Of a stretch of 31,373 nucleotides of DNA, positions 14,488-22,484 are shown one piece after another (position 1 is the stretch's first letter; each line of letters starts with the position of its first letter). Source of the DNA: Candidatus Izemoplasmatales bacterium (lineage in GTDB: Bacteria > Bacillota_I > Bacilli_A > Izemoplasmatales > Hujiaoplasmataceae); contig JAQWBC010000002.1 of NCBI GenBank assembly GCA_028707415.1, positions 1 to 31,373 on the forward strand, in the 5' to 3' direction. Both the position numbers and the translations under genes were made by a program. The notes below the pieces were generated by a model. It made no database searches and was not told the DNA's origin. It saw nothing but the letters and a program-made list of their open reading frames with translations.

Positions 14488-17304
14488 ATGAATGATCAAA
14501 TTATTATTAAAGGGGCACGGGAAAACAATCTTAAGTCGATTGATATCACGTTGCCAAAAAATAAATTAATCGTCATGACCGGCGTTTCCGGATCAGGGAA
14601 AACCAGTCTAGCCTTCGATACCATTTATGAAGAAGGTCGACGACGGTATGTTGAATCGCTGTCGGCTTATGCCCGACAGTTTTTAGGCAATATGGAAAAA
14701 CCGGATGTTGATTCCATCGAAGGACTATCTCCAGCAATTTCCATTGACCAAAAAACTACATCCCACAATCCCAGATCCACAGTGGGAACGGTAACAGAAA
14801 TCTATGATTATATCCGGTTGTTATACGCTCGAATTGGTAAACCTTTCTGTCCTGAGCACGGCATCGAAATTACCAGCCAGACAATTCAAGAGATGACCAA
14901 TAAAATACTTGAATACAACGAAGCTAAAGTGATCATTTTAGCCCCCGTCGTTCGAGGAAAAAAAGGGGAGCACGAAAAAGTAATCAATGATCTTCGTAAA
15001 AATGGATATACACGAATTAGAATTAACAAGGAATTTCATGAACTTGATGAAGAGTTCGATATGGAAAAAACCAAAAGGTATGATATTGACGCGATTATCG
15101 ATCGGATTGTCATCAAACCAGGCATCAGAACCCGACTATATGATTCGTTAGAGACGGCATCGAAATTGGGTGAAGGACTGGTCATTGCTTTAATCAACAA
15201 TGAGGAAATGACCTTCAGTGAGCATTTTAGTTGCCCATTTTGTGGGTTTCAGGTCACTAAATTAGAACCACGATTGTTTTCCTTTAATTCACCTTATGGC
15301 GCTTGTCCGGAATGCTCCGGACTGGGGTTTAAACGAAAAATTGATGTTAATATTCTAATTCCTAAACCGGAATTGTCGGTCATGGAAGGTGTTTTTAACA
15401 AATATGCTAATCTTGAATCGATTTATCTCCAACAAGTCATTCAAACCTGTAAAGCCTTGAGGATAGATATAAATAAACCGTTTAAAGATTGGTCGCCAGA
15501 TGAACAAAAAAGCATTTTGTATGGAACTAATCAACTAATCGAATATAAGTATATTTCCAAATCCAGCGATTATGAACACAACCAACGAAGGACGTTTGAA
15601 GGCATCATCACCAGTTTGGAGCGACGTTACCTTGAGACAACGTCAAGACTGGTCCGTGAGTGGATTGAAATGATGATGAATGACATCCTTTGTGAACGCT
15701 GTGGAGGCAAACGACTCTCCGAACAAGCATTATCGGTTAAAGTCGGAGGGCTCAATATTCACGAAATTTCAATCAAGAGCGTAATCCATCTGACGGAGTT
15801 TTTTCAAAGCCTTAAATTGTCACCGCGTGATCAAGAAGTCGCAAGATCGATTATTAAAGAAATAATTACACGATTGCGATTCCTTACCAATGTTGGATTA
15901 GATTATTTATCGCTTTCCCGAGCTTCGGGAAGCTTATCAGGCGGTGAATCGCAGCGAATACGACTTGCAACCCAAATCGGTTCCCGACTGACGGGGGTGC
16001 TCTATGTTCTTGATGAGCCATCGATTGGATTACATCAACGGGACAATCTTCGCCTAATCGATACATTAAAGGATATGCGGGATATTGGCAATACGATGAT
16101 TGTAGTTGAACATGATATGGAAATGATTAGTAATGCTGATTTCGTAGTCGACATCGGTCCGGGAGCGGGTGTTCACGGCGGAGAAGTGCTGTTTGCGGGG
16201 TCACCACTTGCGATGATGGATGACCCGCGATCAATTACGGGAGCTTATTTATCAGGACGATTGCATATCGATATTCCCGAAAAACGACGGAAGCCGGAAC
16301 GAGGATTTTTACAAGTAATCGGAGCACGACAAAACAATCTAAAAAATATTAATGTTGACTTTCCAATCGGATGTTTTACCGTTGTTACAGGAGTATCGGG
16401 CTCAGGGAAATCTTCGTTAGTTAATGAAGTATTATACAAAGGACTAGCTAAAAGAATCAATAATCGCAATGTAGTTTTAGGAAGCTGTACTAATATTTTG
16501 GGCTATGAAGTTTTTGATCGTATTATCGACATCGACCAGTCGGCAATCGGCCGAACGCCAAGGAGTAACCCAGCGACGTACACTGGTGTTTTTGATGTAA
16601 TCCGCGATCTCTTTAGCATGACTACGGAAGCAAAAGTACGGGGTTATGATAAGAGTCGATTCTCTTTTAACGTTAAGGGCGGAAGGTGTGAACATTGTGC
16701 TGGGGATGGCGTCATCAAGATTGAGATGCATTTCATGCCCGATCTTTATATTGAATGTGAACAATGTCATGGTCGCCGTTATAATGATGAAACCTTAGAA
16801 GTAAAGTATAAAGGCAAATCAATCGCTGATGTATTAGAAATGACGGTGGAGTCGGCTTGTGAATTTTTCAAAAACGTTCCTAAAATCTATAGTCGTTTGA
16901 AAACAATCAATGATGTTGGTTTGGGATACATTAAACTCGGGCAATCGTCGGTTACGTTATCGGGCGGGGAAGCCCAACGGGTTAAATTAGCGAGCGAACT
17001 TTATAAACGCATCACGGAAAAATCGATTTATATTCTTGATGAACCAACAACGGGATTACATAGCCATGACATCGTAAATTTGATTGCGGTATTACAAGAT
17101 ATTGTCTCCAAAGGCGCAACGGTAATTGTGATTGAACACAATTTAGATGTAATAAAGGTGGCAGATTATGTAATTGATCTCGGTCCCGAAGGCGGAGACC
17201 GCGGTGGGGAAGTCTTGGTTACTGGCACTCCCGAAACCGTGGCGAACGATCAAAACAGTTATACCGGTATTTATCTGCGCCGGATTTTGGCACCTAAAAA
17301 GTAG
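14488..17304 (+). CDS. uvrA: Excinuclease ABC subunit A (UvrA)
   Basis: Damage-recognition ATPase of nucleotide excision repair; it acts as a dimer and loads UvrB. Two ABC modules are visible: Walker A GVSGSGKTS (32-40) and GVSGSGKSSLVNEV, signatures LSGGESQRIRLA and LSGGEAQRVKLA, Walker B VLDEPSIGLHQRD and ILDEPTTGLHSHD. Both four-cysteine zinc modules are intact: CPFCG...CPECSG in the first half and CEHCAG...CEQCHG in the second. At 938 residues it is full length. The RBS AGGTGA (14477-14482) precedes the ATG. uvrB, usually directly upstream in Bacillota, is absent here; uvrA instead follows ligA after 63 bases with no visible terminator, so pcrA-ligA-uvrA may be one transcript. Confidence 0.97.
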   Translation: MNDQIIIKGARENNLKSIDITLPKNKLIVMTGVSGSGKTSLAFDTIYEEGRRRYVESLSAYARQFLGNMEKPDVDSIEGLSPAISIDQKTTSHNPRSTVGTVTEIYDYIRLLYARIGKPFCPEHGIEITSQTIQEMTNKILEYNEAKVIILAPVVRGKKGEHEKVINDLRKNGYTRIRINKEFHELDEEFDMEKTKRYDIDAIIDRIVIKPGIRTRLYDSLETASKLGEGLVIALINNEEMTFSEHFSCPFCGFQVTKLEPRLFSFNSPYGACPECSGLGFKRKIDVNILIPKPELSVMEGVFNKYANLESIYLQQVIQTCKALRIDINKPFKDWSPDEQKSILYGTNQLIEYKYISKSSDYEHNQRRTFEGIITSLERRYLETTSRLVREWIEMMMNDILCERCGGKRLSEQALSVKVGGLNIHEISIKSVIHLTEFFQSLKLSPRDQEVARSIIKEIITRLRFLTNVGLDYLSLSRASGSLSGGESQRIRLATQIGSRLTGVLYVLDEPSIGLHQRDNLRLIDTLKDMRDIGNTMIVVEHDMEMISNADFVVDIGPGAGVHGGEVLFAGSPLAMMDDPRSITGAYLSGRLHIDIPEKRRKPERGFLQVIGARQNNLKNINVDFPIGCFTVVTGVSGSGKSSLVNEVLYKGLAKRINNRNVVLGSCTNILGYEVFDRIIDIDQSAIGRTPRSNPATYTGVFDVIRDLFSMTTEAKVRGYDKSRFSFNVKGGRCEHCAGDGVIKIEMHFMPDLYIECEQCHGRRYNDETLEVKYKGKSIADVLEMTVESACEFFKNVPKIYSRLKTINDVGLGYIKLGQSSVTLSGGEAQRVKLASELYKRITEKSIYILDEPTTGLHSHDIVNLIAVLQDIVSKGATVIVIEHNLDVIKVADYVIDLGPEGGDRGGEVLVTGTPETVANDQNSYTGIYLRRILAPKK

Positions 17305-17323
17305 CTCACGAGCTGCTTTTTTT
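17300..17323 (+). terminator. Terminator overlapping the uvrA stop codon
   Basis: A 7-bp stem AGTAGCT (17300-17306) with AGCTGCT (17311-17317, one T-G pair) has a 4-base loop and seven Ts. The left arm contains the TAG stop of uvrA, so the terminating ribosome would cover the stem. Confidence 0.85.
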
Positions 17324-17367
17324 GCTTACGGGTCAATGCAGAAAAACTATTATTTTATAACTTATTA

Positions 17368-17376
17368 TGATATGAT
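17368..17376 (+). promoter_or_regulatory. Probable extended -10 promoter of the hprK-lgt-trxB-whiA-acpS operon
   Basis: TGATATGAT (TGn plus TATGAT), 48 bases before the first ATG of the run and after the uvrA terminator. The spacing-correct -35 (TATTAT) is not consensus. Confidence 0.5.
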
Positions 17377-17424
17377 AATAATAAGCCGACCGCAAGCGCG
17401 CGTGTTAGAGTGCGAGGAAATATC

Positions 17425-17988
17425 ATGAAAAATGACGATAAAGATCTCCGCAAGGAAATCGAGGATTTGGAAAAATTGATTGCCAAAGTTAAACAACAAA
17501 ATGAAGAGGAAAAGCAAAAACTTAAACATTCGCTCCCACCAACAAAACGAGTTGTCAAAATCAATCTTGGACTTGACTATTCAACTGATCCGATTATCAA
17601 CTTGATTGTGGGGTTCCTCATCAATTTCATTTTAATTTTTGTCATTATCAGAGGTCTTTCCCTGGCTGAAACCACAAATAATTACGTTTATATTATCCTT
17701 GCGGCTTTGTTTACTCTCTATGAAACAATCATTAAAATTTATCTATTCCGCAATCATCAGAAACTGGTCATCTTTTCTCAAGGGGTCATCTTTTTCTTGG
17801 CCAATCTCATTTTCTTTTATCTAATGGATTTAGTTTTTATGAAGGAAACGTTAGCTTTTGTTAATTACATTTATCCGATGCTGTTTGTTTTTTTATTTCA
17901 ACTACTTAGAGTAATTATTAAAAACCTTTATGCTTTAATTATTCAAAAAATTTCTATTCGCTTAGCAAAAAATCATAAAAGCAGGTGA
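17425..17988 (+). CDS. Membrane protein of unknown function with N-terminal coiled coil
   Basis: A 187-residue protein I do not recognise. Residues 4-32 are charged and heptad-like (KDLRKEIEDLEKLIAKVK...), suggesting a short cytoplasmic coiled coil. Four hydrophobic segments follow at about 57-78, 88-109, 114-138 and 145-172, and a basic tail (RLAKNHKSR) ends it. The ATG at 17425 is preceded by CGAGGAAA (17413-17420); an in-frame GTG at 17410 lacks an RBS. Its stop lies inside the hprK RBS, so it is the first gene of the hprK-lgt-trxB-whiA-acpS operon. Arginine and general codon use look like the core genes. No catalytic motif is visible. Confidence 0.8.
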   Translation: MKNDDKDLRKEIEDLEKLIAKVKQQNEEEKQKLKHSLPPTKRVVKINLGLDYSTDPIINLIVGFLINFILIFVIIRGLSLAETTNNYVYIILAALFTLYETIIKIYLFRNHQKLVIFSQGVIFFLANLIFFYLMDLVFMKETLAFVNYIYPMLFVFLFQLLRVIIKNLYALIIQKISIRLAKNHKSR

Positions 17989-17992
17989 AACC

Positions 17993-18928
17993 GTGTCCCA
18001 AAAACTTACAGTCAGTCAAATCGTTGACAATATGAAACTTGAAGTCCTTGCCGGAGCGCTAGGGCTTAACCGCGAAGTCACAAGCCCTAATTTGACAAAG
18101 CCCGGATTGGAACTAGCGGGTTTGTTTGATTATTATGAATACAATCGGATTCAAATCATTGGGACGAAAGAAGTGACATTTTTTAATTCACTAGCCTTGG
18201 ACGTTCAATCAGATCGGGTGCAAAAGCTATTCGCCCAGGAACCGCCGGCATTTGTTTTCTCAAAAAACGTTGACATTCCTGAATTGTTTTTGCGGTTTGG
18301 TAATGAATATAAAATCCCGGTTTTAAAAAGCACATATCAAACTACATCTTTATTTGGTGAATTATTTAATGTTTTACAGGCCAAACTAGCGGAACGAACG
18401 ACGATTCATGGGGTTTTAATGGACATCAACGGCGTGGGTACCATCATCACCGGATCAAGCGGGATTGGGAAAAGCGAAGTGGCTTTGGAATTAATTCGTC
18501 GTGGCTATATGTTAGTAGCTGATGATACGGTTGAAATCTATCAGCGAGAAAAAAACGTTTTAATCGGGGAAGCACCAGATGTATTAAAAAAATATTTAGA
18601 AATTCGAGGAATCGGCATTGTCAATGTTGTCTATATGTTTGGCGTGAGTGCTTATCGAGAAACAAAACGTGTTTCTCTAATTGTTCGATTAGATGTTTGG
18701 GATGATAATAAGCAATATGATCGATTGGGCTTGCAGGCTGAAAAACAAATCATTTTTGATACTGAAGTTGTGTCGATGTCATTACCAATTACCGAAGCAA
18801 GAAATACAGCTACTCTCGTTGAAGCTGCGGCTTTTGATTTTAAAGCCAAACAGATGGGATATCATTCCGCCGAGGACTTTAGTAGTAGTTTGAAACGCAA
18901 AATAAAAGCAAATTCGGAAAAAAAATAG
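17993..18928 (+). CDS. hprK: HPr kinase/phosphorylase
   Basis: Bifunctional enzyme that phosphorylates or dephosphorylates Ser46 of HPr, linking sugar uptake by the PTS to carbon catabolite control. The 311-residue protein has an N-terminal domain (1-130) and the kinase domain starting RTTIHGVLMDI with the conserved His139. The P-loop is GSSGIGKSE (154-162), the aspartate pair is in LVADDTVEI (177-178), and the family signature LEIRGIGIVNV follows. The C-terminal ITEARNTATLVEAAAF region matches the K3 loop/oligomerisation part. GTG start at 17993 with AGGTGAAA (17983-17990), overlapping the upstream gene's stop. In Bacillus too it is followed by lgt. Confidence 0.96.
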   Translation: MSQKLTVSQIVDNMKLEVLAGALGLNREVTSPNLTKPGLELAGLFDYYEYNRIQIIGTKEVTFFNSLALDVQSDRVQKLFAQEPPAFVFSKNVDIPELFLRFGNEYKIPVLKSTYQTTSLFGELFNVLQAKLAERTTIHGVLMDINGVGTIITGSSGIGKSEVALELIRRGYMLVADDTVEIYQREKNVLIGEAPDVLKKYLEIRGIGIVNVVYMFGVSAYRETKRVSLIVRLDVWDDNKQYDRLGLQAEKQIIFDTEVVSMSLPITEARNTATLVEAAAFDFKAKQMGYHSAEDFSSSLKRKIKANSEKK

Positions 18929-18936
18929 GTGAAAAC

Positions 18937-20208
18937 ATGAAAAAAGCGGGGAAAATACTGTTATTTACGTTAATTATTTTAAGCGGATGGCTAGCCCTTT
19001 TTGGATGCGAAGCGACAACGACTCAAGCCCCAGCTGACAACACTTTTACGGTGACGTTCGTCAGTTATGATGGCACCGCTTTAAAGGCGATTACTTGCAT
19101 AAAAGGAGAAGCTTGTGACATTGCGGGCAACGAGCCCAACCCACCGCTCAAAGAAAATTGTGATTTTACCAGATGGAGCGTTTGGGAGAGTGAATACGCC
19201 ACAATTCAGACAAATACAACGATTAAAGCAATATATACTTACGATAACCGACTGATATCGATTGGTGATCGTGATATTGTTTTTTATTCGGTTTTCATTA
19301 TGATGGGAATCATGATTGCCTTCTTCTTGGGTCTTCGGGAGGGTAAGCGAACCGGAGTCAGTTCAGATGATTTGATTGATGGTTTTCTTTGGATTGTTCC
19401 CGTTGCTATTTTAGGAGCGAGACTTTGGTACGTAGCTTTTGAATTTGATATGTTTGTTGTGAATGGTAATGCTTTTGCGACGATCATGCAGATTATTGGC
19501 TTCCGATACGTCAATGGGGCAGTTGATTTTTCGTCCTTTGGTTTGGAAGGTTTAGCAATTCATGGGGCGTTTACGACCGCTTTAGTATGTGCTTATTTTT
19601 ATACTCGCAAGAAAAAAATCAGCATGCTCAAAGTCTTGGATTTGGTTGCGATGGGCTTTATTTTCGCGCAAACCTTCGGTCGATGGGGAAATTTTCTCAA
19701 TCAAGAAGCGCATGGTGGTTTGGTTGGCGGAGGCGCTTTATCGCTAGAAGAACAATTCAATTATTTGCGATACACTTTGCACATTCCCGAATTCATTGTC
19801 AATAATATGTATATCGTCGATATCTCGGATGTTGCTTTGGTTCCCGGGTTTTATCACCCCACGTTTTTGTATGAATTGTTACTAAACTGGATTGGTTTCT
19901 TTATCATATTAGTTATTCGCCGATTGAAAAGTGTCAAAATCGGCGAAATTATGGCATTTTATCTCGTTTGGTACGGCGCCGTGCGAATCTTCATTGAATC
20001 CATGAGAACCGATCCTCTGGTTTATGAAATATTCGGATTGACATTAAAAGCCGCAACGACAACGTCGATATTGATGATTTTAGGCGGAATTGGGTTATCG
20101 ATATGTATCCGTTTTTGGTGGAAGGGCGCTTCCTACGAAACCATTCCCGGCCATTTTGAGTTTCTCAAGAAGAACAAAAAGGCTGAACTAATCAATGAAA
20201 AAGCATGA
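18937..20208 (+). CDS. lgt: Prolipoprotein diacylglyceryl transferase (Lgt) with its own lipoprotein signal and ectodomain
   Basis: Lgt transfers diacylglyceryl from phosphatidylglycerol to the lipobox cysteine of prolipoproteins in the membrane. The C-terminal ~310 residues are a normal Lgt: first span FYSVFIMMGIMIAFFLGLR, VPVAILGARLWYV, GLAIHGAF with the essential His209 (usually HGGL), the signature FGRWGNFLNQEAHGG (247-261), FYHPTFLYELLLN, and YGAVRIFIESMR with R350 and E354. Unusually, residues 1-24 form a lipoprotein signal peptide (KK, hydrophobic core, lipobox LFGC with Cys24), and 36-101 form an InlB/Flg_new-like beta domain (FTVTFVSYDG...FTRWSVWE...TIKAIY) with cysteines 54, 60 and 75. 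The start is firm: AGGTGAAA overlapping the hprK stop precedes it, and the frame has no break. The length of 423 compares with a usual ~280. The stop overlaps trxB by 14 bases. Confidence 0.93.
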   Translation: MKKAGKILLFTLIILSGWLALFGCEATTTQAPADNTFTVTFVSYDGTALKAITCIKGEACDIAGNEPNPPLKENCDFTRWSVWESEYATIQTNTTIKAIYTYDNRLISIGDRDIVFYSVFIMMGIMIAFFLGLREGKRTGVSSDDLIDGFLWIVPVAILGARLWYVAFEFDMFVVNGNAFATIMQIIGFRYVNGAVDFSSFGLEGLAIHGAFTTALVCAYFYTRKKKISMLKVLDLVAMGFIFAQTFGRWGNFLNQEAHGGLVGGGALSLEEQFNYLRYTLHIPEFIVNNMYIVDISDVALVPGFYHPTFLYELLLNWIGFFIILVIRRLKSVKIGEIMAFYLVWYGAVRIFIESMRTDPLVYEIFGLTLKAATTTSILMILGGIGLSICIRFWWKGASYETIPGHFEFLKKNKKAELINEKA

Positions 20209-21124
20209 GTTGGTAATTATCGGTTGCGGACCTGCGGGAATGATGGCCGCAATTTATGCTAAACGAGCCAATAAAGATGTCGTTATTTTGGATAAAAGCA
20301 CTCCTGGGGGACGAATTCGTTCGACGTATCAAGTCGACAATTATTTGGGATTTGGGAGGGTTACGGCTGAAGAATTAGTTCAAAAGATGGTTACGCATCT
20401 TCACGACTTAGAAATTGATGACACGTATGGTTTCGTCAAGCGAATAGATAAGCATGAAGAAGGATTTATTGTGACGACCGATAATGATGAGTATCAAGCT
20501 CAGGCGGTGATTATCGCAACCGGGACTAATCCGAAAACGCTGAACGTTAAAAACGAAAGTCGATATGTGGGAAATGGGTTGTCATATTGTGCTGTTTGCG
20601 ATGGAATCTTCTTTGAAAACAAAGATGTTGCCGTCATTGGCGGTGGCGATTCGGCTTTGGAAGAAAGCAATTATCTCAGTCGAATTTGCCAGTCAGTAAC
20701 ATTAATCCATGATTTAAGTGACTTTACGGCAAACAGTGGTTTGATAAAGCGCATCCGGAATAATCCGAAAATATTTGTTTTGACCGATACGAAAGTGAAG
20801 GGGTTCTTGGGGTCGGATGCGATTGAAGGCATCGAAGTAATAAATTTAAAGACCGAGACAAATTCGATAATCCCGGTCCATGGCGTTTTTATATATGTAG
20901 GAAACAAACCAGAAACGGGTTTTATTAATAACGATATGGCGGTAACTAATGAAGAGGGTTTTATTCGGGTTACTCCCGAGATGCAAACCAATATCCAAGG
21001 CCTTTTTGCGTGCGGCGATGTCACAAAAAAAGATTATCGACTGATTGCGACCGCGATTTCTGATGGAGCGATTGCGGCTTTGGGAGCGATAAAATACTTA
21101 GATAATTGTTTAAAAGCGAGGTAA
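20195..21124 (+). CDS. trxB: Thioredoxin reductase (TrxB), possibly NADH-type
   Basis: Flavoenzyme of 309 residues that reduces thioredoxin. The N-terminal FAD motif is IIGCGPAGMMAAIYAKRA, the redox pair is CAVCD (132-136), and the second Rossmann motif is VIGGGDSALEE (147-157). TSGLFACGDV-like FAD contact is seen as GLFACGDVTKKDYRL, with the usual C-terminal helix. The NADPH-phosphate motif HRRxxxR expected near 172-178 is replaced by IHDLSDF: the histidine stays, both arginines are gone and an aspartate follows, a pattern that in Rossmann folds generally favours NADH. It overlaps lgt by 14 bases and is followed 3 bases later by whiA, as in other Bacillota. A non-thioredoxin disulfide reductase role is possible. 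Confidence 0.9.
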   Translation: MKKHELVIIGCGPAGMMAAIYAKRANKDVVILDKSTPGGRIRSTYQVDNYLGFGRVTAEELVQKMVTHLHDLEIDDTYGFVKRIDKHEEGFIVTTDNDEYQAQAVIIATGTNPKTLNVKNESRYVGNGLSYCAVCDGIFFENKDVAVIGGGDSALEESNYLSRICQSVTLIHDLSDFTANSGLIKRIRNNPKIFVLTDTKVKGFLGSDAIEGIEVINLKTETNSIIPVHGVFIYVGNKPETGFINNDMAVTNEEGFIRVTPEMQTNIQGLFACGDVTKKDYRLIATAISDGAIAALGAIKYLDNCLKAR

Positions 21125-21127
21125 AAA

Positions 21128-22078
21128 ATGTCGTTTGCGACGGATATTAAGACCGAATTAGCCAATCTAAAAAGCTTAACTTGTTGTAACGTCGCGGAAC
21201 TTTCCGCGCTTTTACACGTTGGCGGTGCGATGGAAATATCAAGTAAAGGTTTGGCCTTGACTTTTCAGACGACAAATAACGCGGTTATTCGCAAAGTAAT
21301 CCGGTTGATTAAGGATTTATATCATGTTGAACTGACAGTTATGAGTAAGCAACAAGTTAGACTGCGGAAAAATGATATTTACATGATTCGGATTGAAGAT
21401 AAGGTGGAAACCATTTTAAACGAATTATCATTAATCAATAAGAATGCCTTGTTCTTTCAGGATGTCGATGAATCATTAATCAAAAAAGAATGTTGTAAAA
21501 AGGCATATTTGCGAGGGGCGTTTCTTGCGGGGGGATCAATTAATAGCCCGGAAACCTCAGCCTATCATTTGGAAATTCAAACTTACTCCGAACGACAAGC
21601 GGAAGTAATTCAAAAGATTGCCCAAGAATTTAACCTAAACGCTAAAGTTGCCCGTAATAAACGTGGGTTTATCACATACATGAAAGAGGCTGAACGCATT
21701 TCTGATTTCTTACGAGTGACGGGGGCGACAAATCAATTATTTGTTTATGAAGACAGCCGGATCAAGCGCGACTTTAAAAATTCGATCAATCGCGTGATGA
21801 ATTGCGATATTGCCAATGAAAAAAAAGCCCTTGATGCGGCTAATAATCAACTTAGGTATATTACAATTGTGGAAACTAAAGGGACAAGTGAAATTACTAA
21901 GAGTTTGCGAGAAGCAATTTTTTTGCGCAAGACATATCCAGAAGCGACGCTTTTAGAATTGGCTTCAATATCGAAAACTCATTTTCCGGAACCGATTTCA
22001 AAATCGGCACTTAATCATCGGTTCCGAGCTTTAAAAGACCTGGCAATGCAATGTCTCCTCAAGGAGGAAAACCAATGA
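21128..22078 (+). CDS. whiA: DNA-binding protein WhiA
   Basis: WhiA family, 316 residues, combining a LAGLIDADG homing-endonuclease-like fold without nuclease function and a C-terminal helix-turn-helix. It begins SFATDIKTELANL, contains KAYLRGAFLAGGSINSP (the degenerate LAGLIDADG helix, about 124-140) and ends with RKTYPEATLLELAS...SKSALNHRFRALKDLA, the HTH. In Streptomyces it controls sporulation septation; in Bacillus it influences cell division and chromosome segregation. The RBS AGGT overlaps the trxB stop. acpS starts within its stop codon, so it belongs to the hprK operon. Confidence 0.95.
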   Translation: MSFATDIKTELANLKSLTCCNVAELSALLHVGGAMEISSKGLALTFQTTNNAVIRKVIRLIKDLYHVELTVMSKQQVRLRKNDIYMIRIEDKVETILNELSLINKNALFFQDVDESLIKKECCKKAYLRGAFLAGGSINSPETSAYHLEIQTYSERQAEVIQKIAQEFNLNAKVARNKRGFITYMKEAERISDFLRVTGATNQLFVYEDSRIKRDFKNSINRVMNCDIANEKKALDAANNQLRYITIVETKGTSEITKSLREAIFLRKTYPEATLLELASISKTHFPEPISKSALNHRFRALKDLAMQCLLKEENQ

Positions 22079-22398
22079 TTAAAGGCATCGGCTGCGACAT
22101 CGTTGAGATTGCTCGAGTAAAAGAAACGATAATAAAAAAAATCTTATCACCGGAAGAGATTATCTTATATCAAGGGTTTAGATCTTTACGCCGTAAGCAG
22201 GAGTTCTTAGCCGGACGATTTGCGGTCAAGGAAGCAATCGTCAAAGCGGCCGGGAAAATCCCTTTTTCTAAAATAGTAGTTCTCAATGACGAAACCGGAA
22301 AACCGTATCTTATTTCAGGTGGTTTACCAACCGGAATTGTTACGATATCGATTGCTCATGAAAAAGCATATGCCATCGGATTTTGTGTTGTTGAATGA
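22075..22398 (+). CDS. acpS: Holo-[acyl-carrier-protein] synthase
   Basis: 4'-phosphopantetheinyl transferase that activates acyl carrier protein from CoA, in the cytosol. At 107 residues it is slightly short for the ~120 family. The metal-binding aspartate is in GIGCDIVEI (D8) and the catalytic glutamate in FLAGRFAVKEAIVKA; SIAHEKAYAIGFCVV closes the fold. The ATG at 22075 follows a perfect AAGGAGGAAA (22061-22070) located inside the end of whiA, and overlaps the whiA stop as ATGA. It is the last gene of the operon, and no terminator is obvious after it. Confidence 0.93.
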   Translation: MIKGIGCDIVEIARVKETIIKKILSPEEIILYQGFRSLRRKQEFLAGRFAVKEAIVKAAGKIPFSKIVVLNDETGKPYLISGGLPTGIVTISIAHEKAYAIGFCVVE

Positions 22399-22434
22399 TT
22401 CCTTTGAATGTTTTGGTCAATCCATAAATAATGC

Positions 22435-22463
22435 TTGCAAAAGCGGATATTATTGGTTAAAAT
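22435..22463 (+). promoter_or_regulatory. Sigma-A promoter of the thioredoxin-fold gene
   Basis: TTGCAA (22435-22440), exactly 17 bases, TAAAAT (22458-22463); 22 bases before the ATG. Confidence 0.6.
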
Positions 22464-22484
22464 TATATCTACTGAGGTGAAAAT

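Noticed and set aside
18937..19260. Lgt N-terminal extension as a mis-chosen start
   Set aside because: The start has a well-spaced AGGTGAAA RBS overlapping the hprK stop, and the extension encodes a coherent signal peptide and domain, so it is treated as real.
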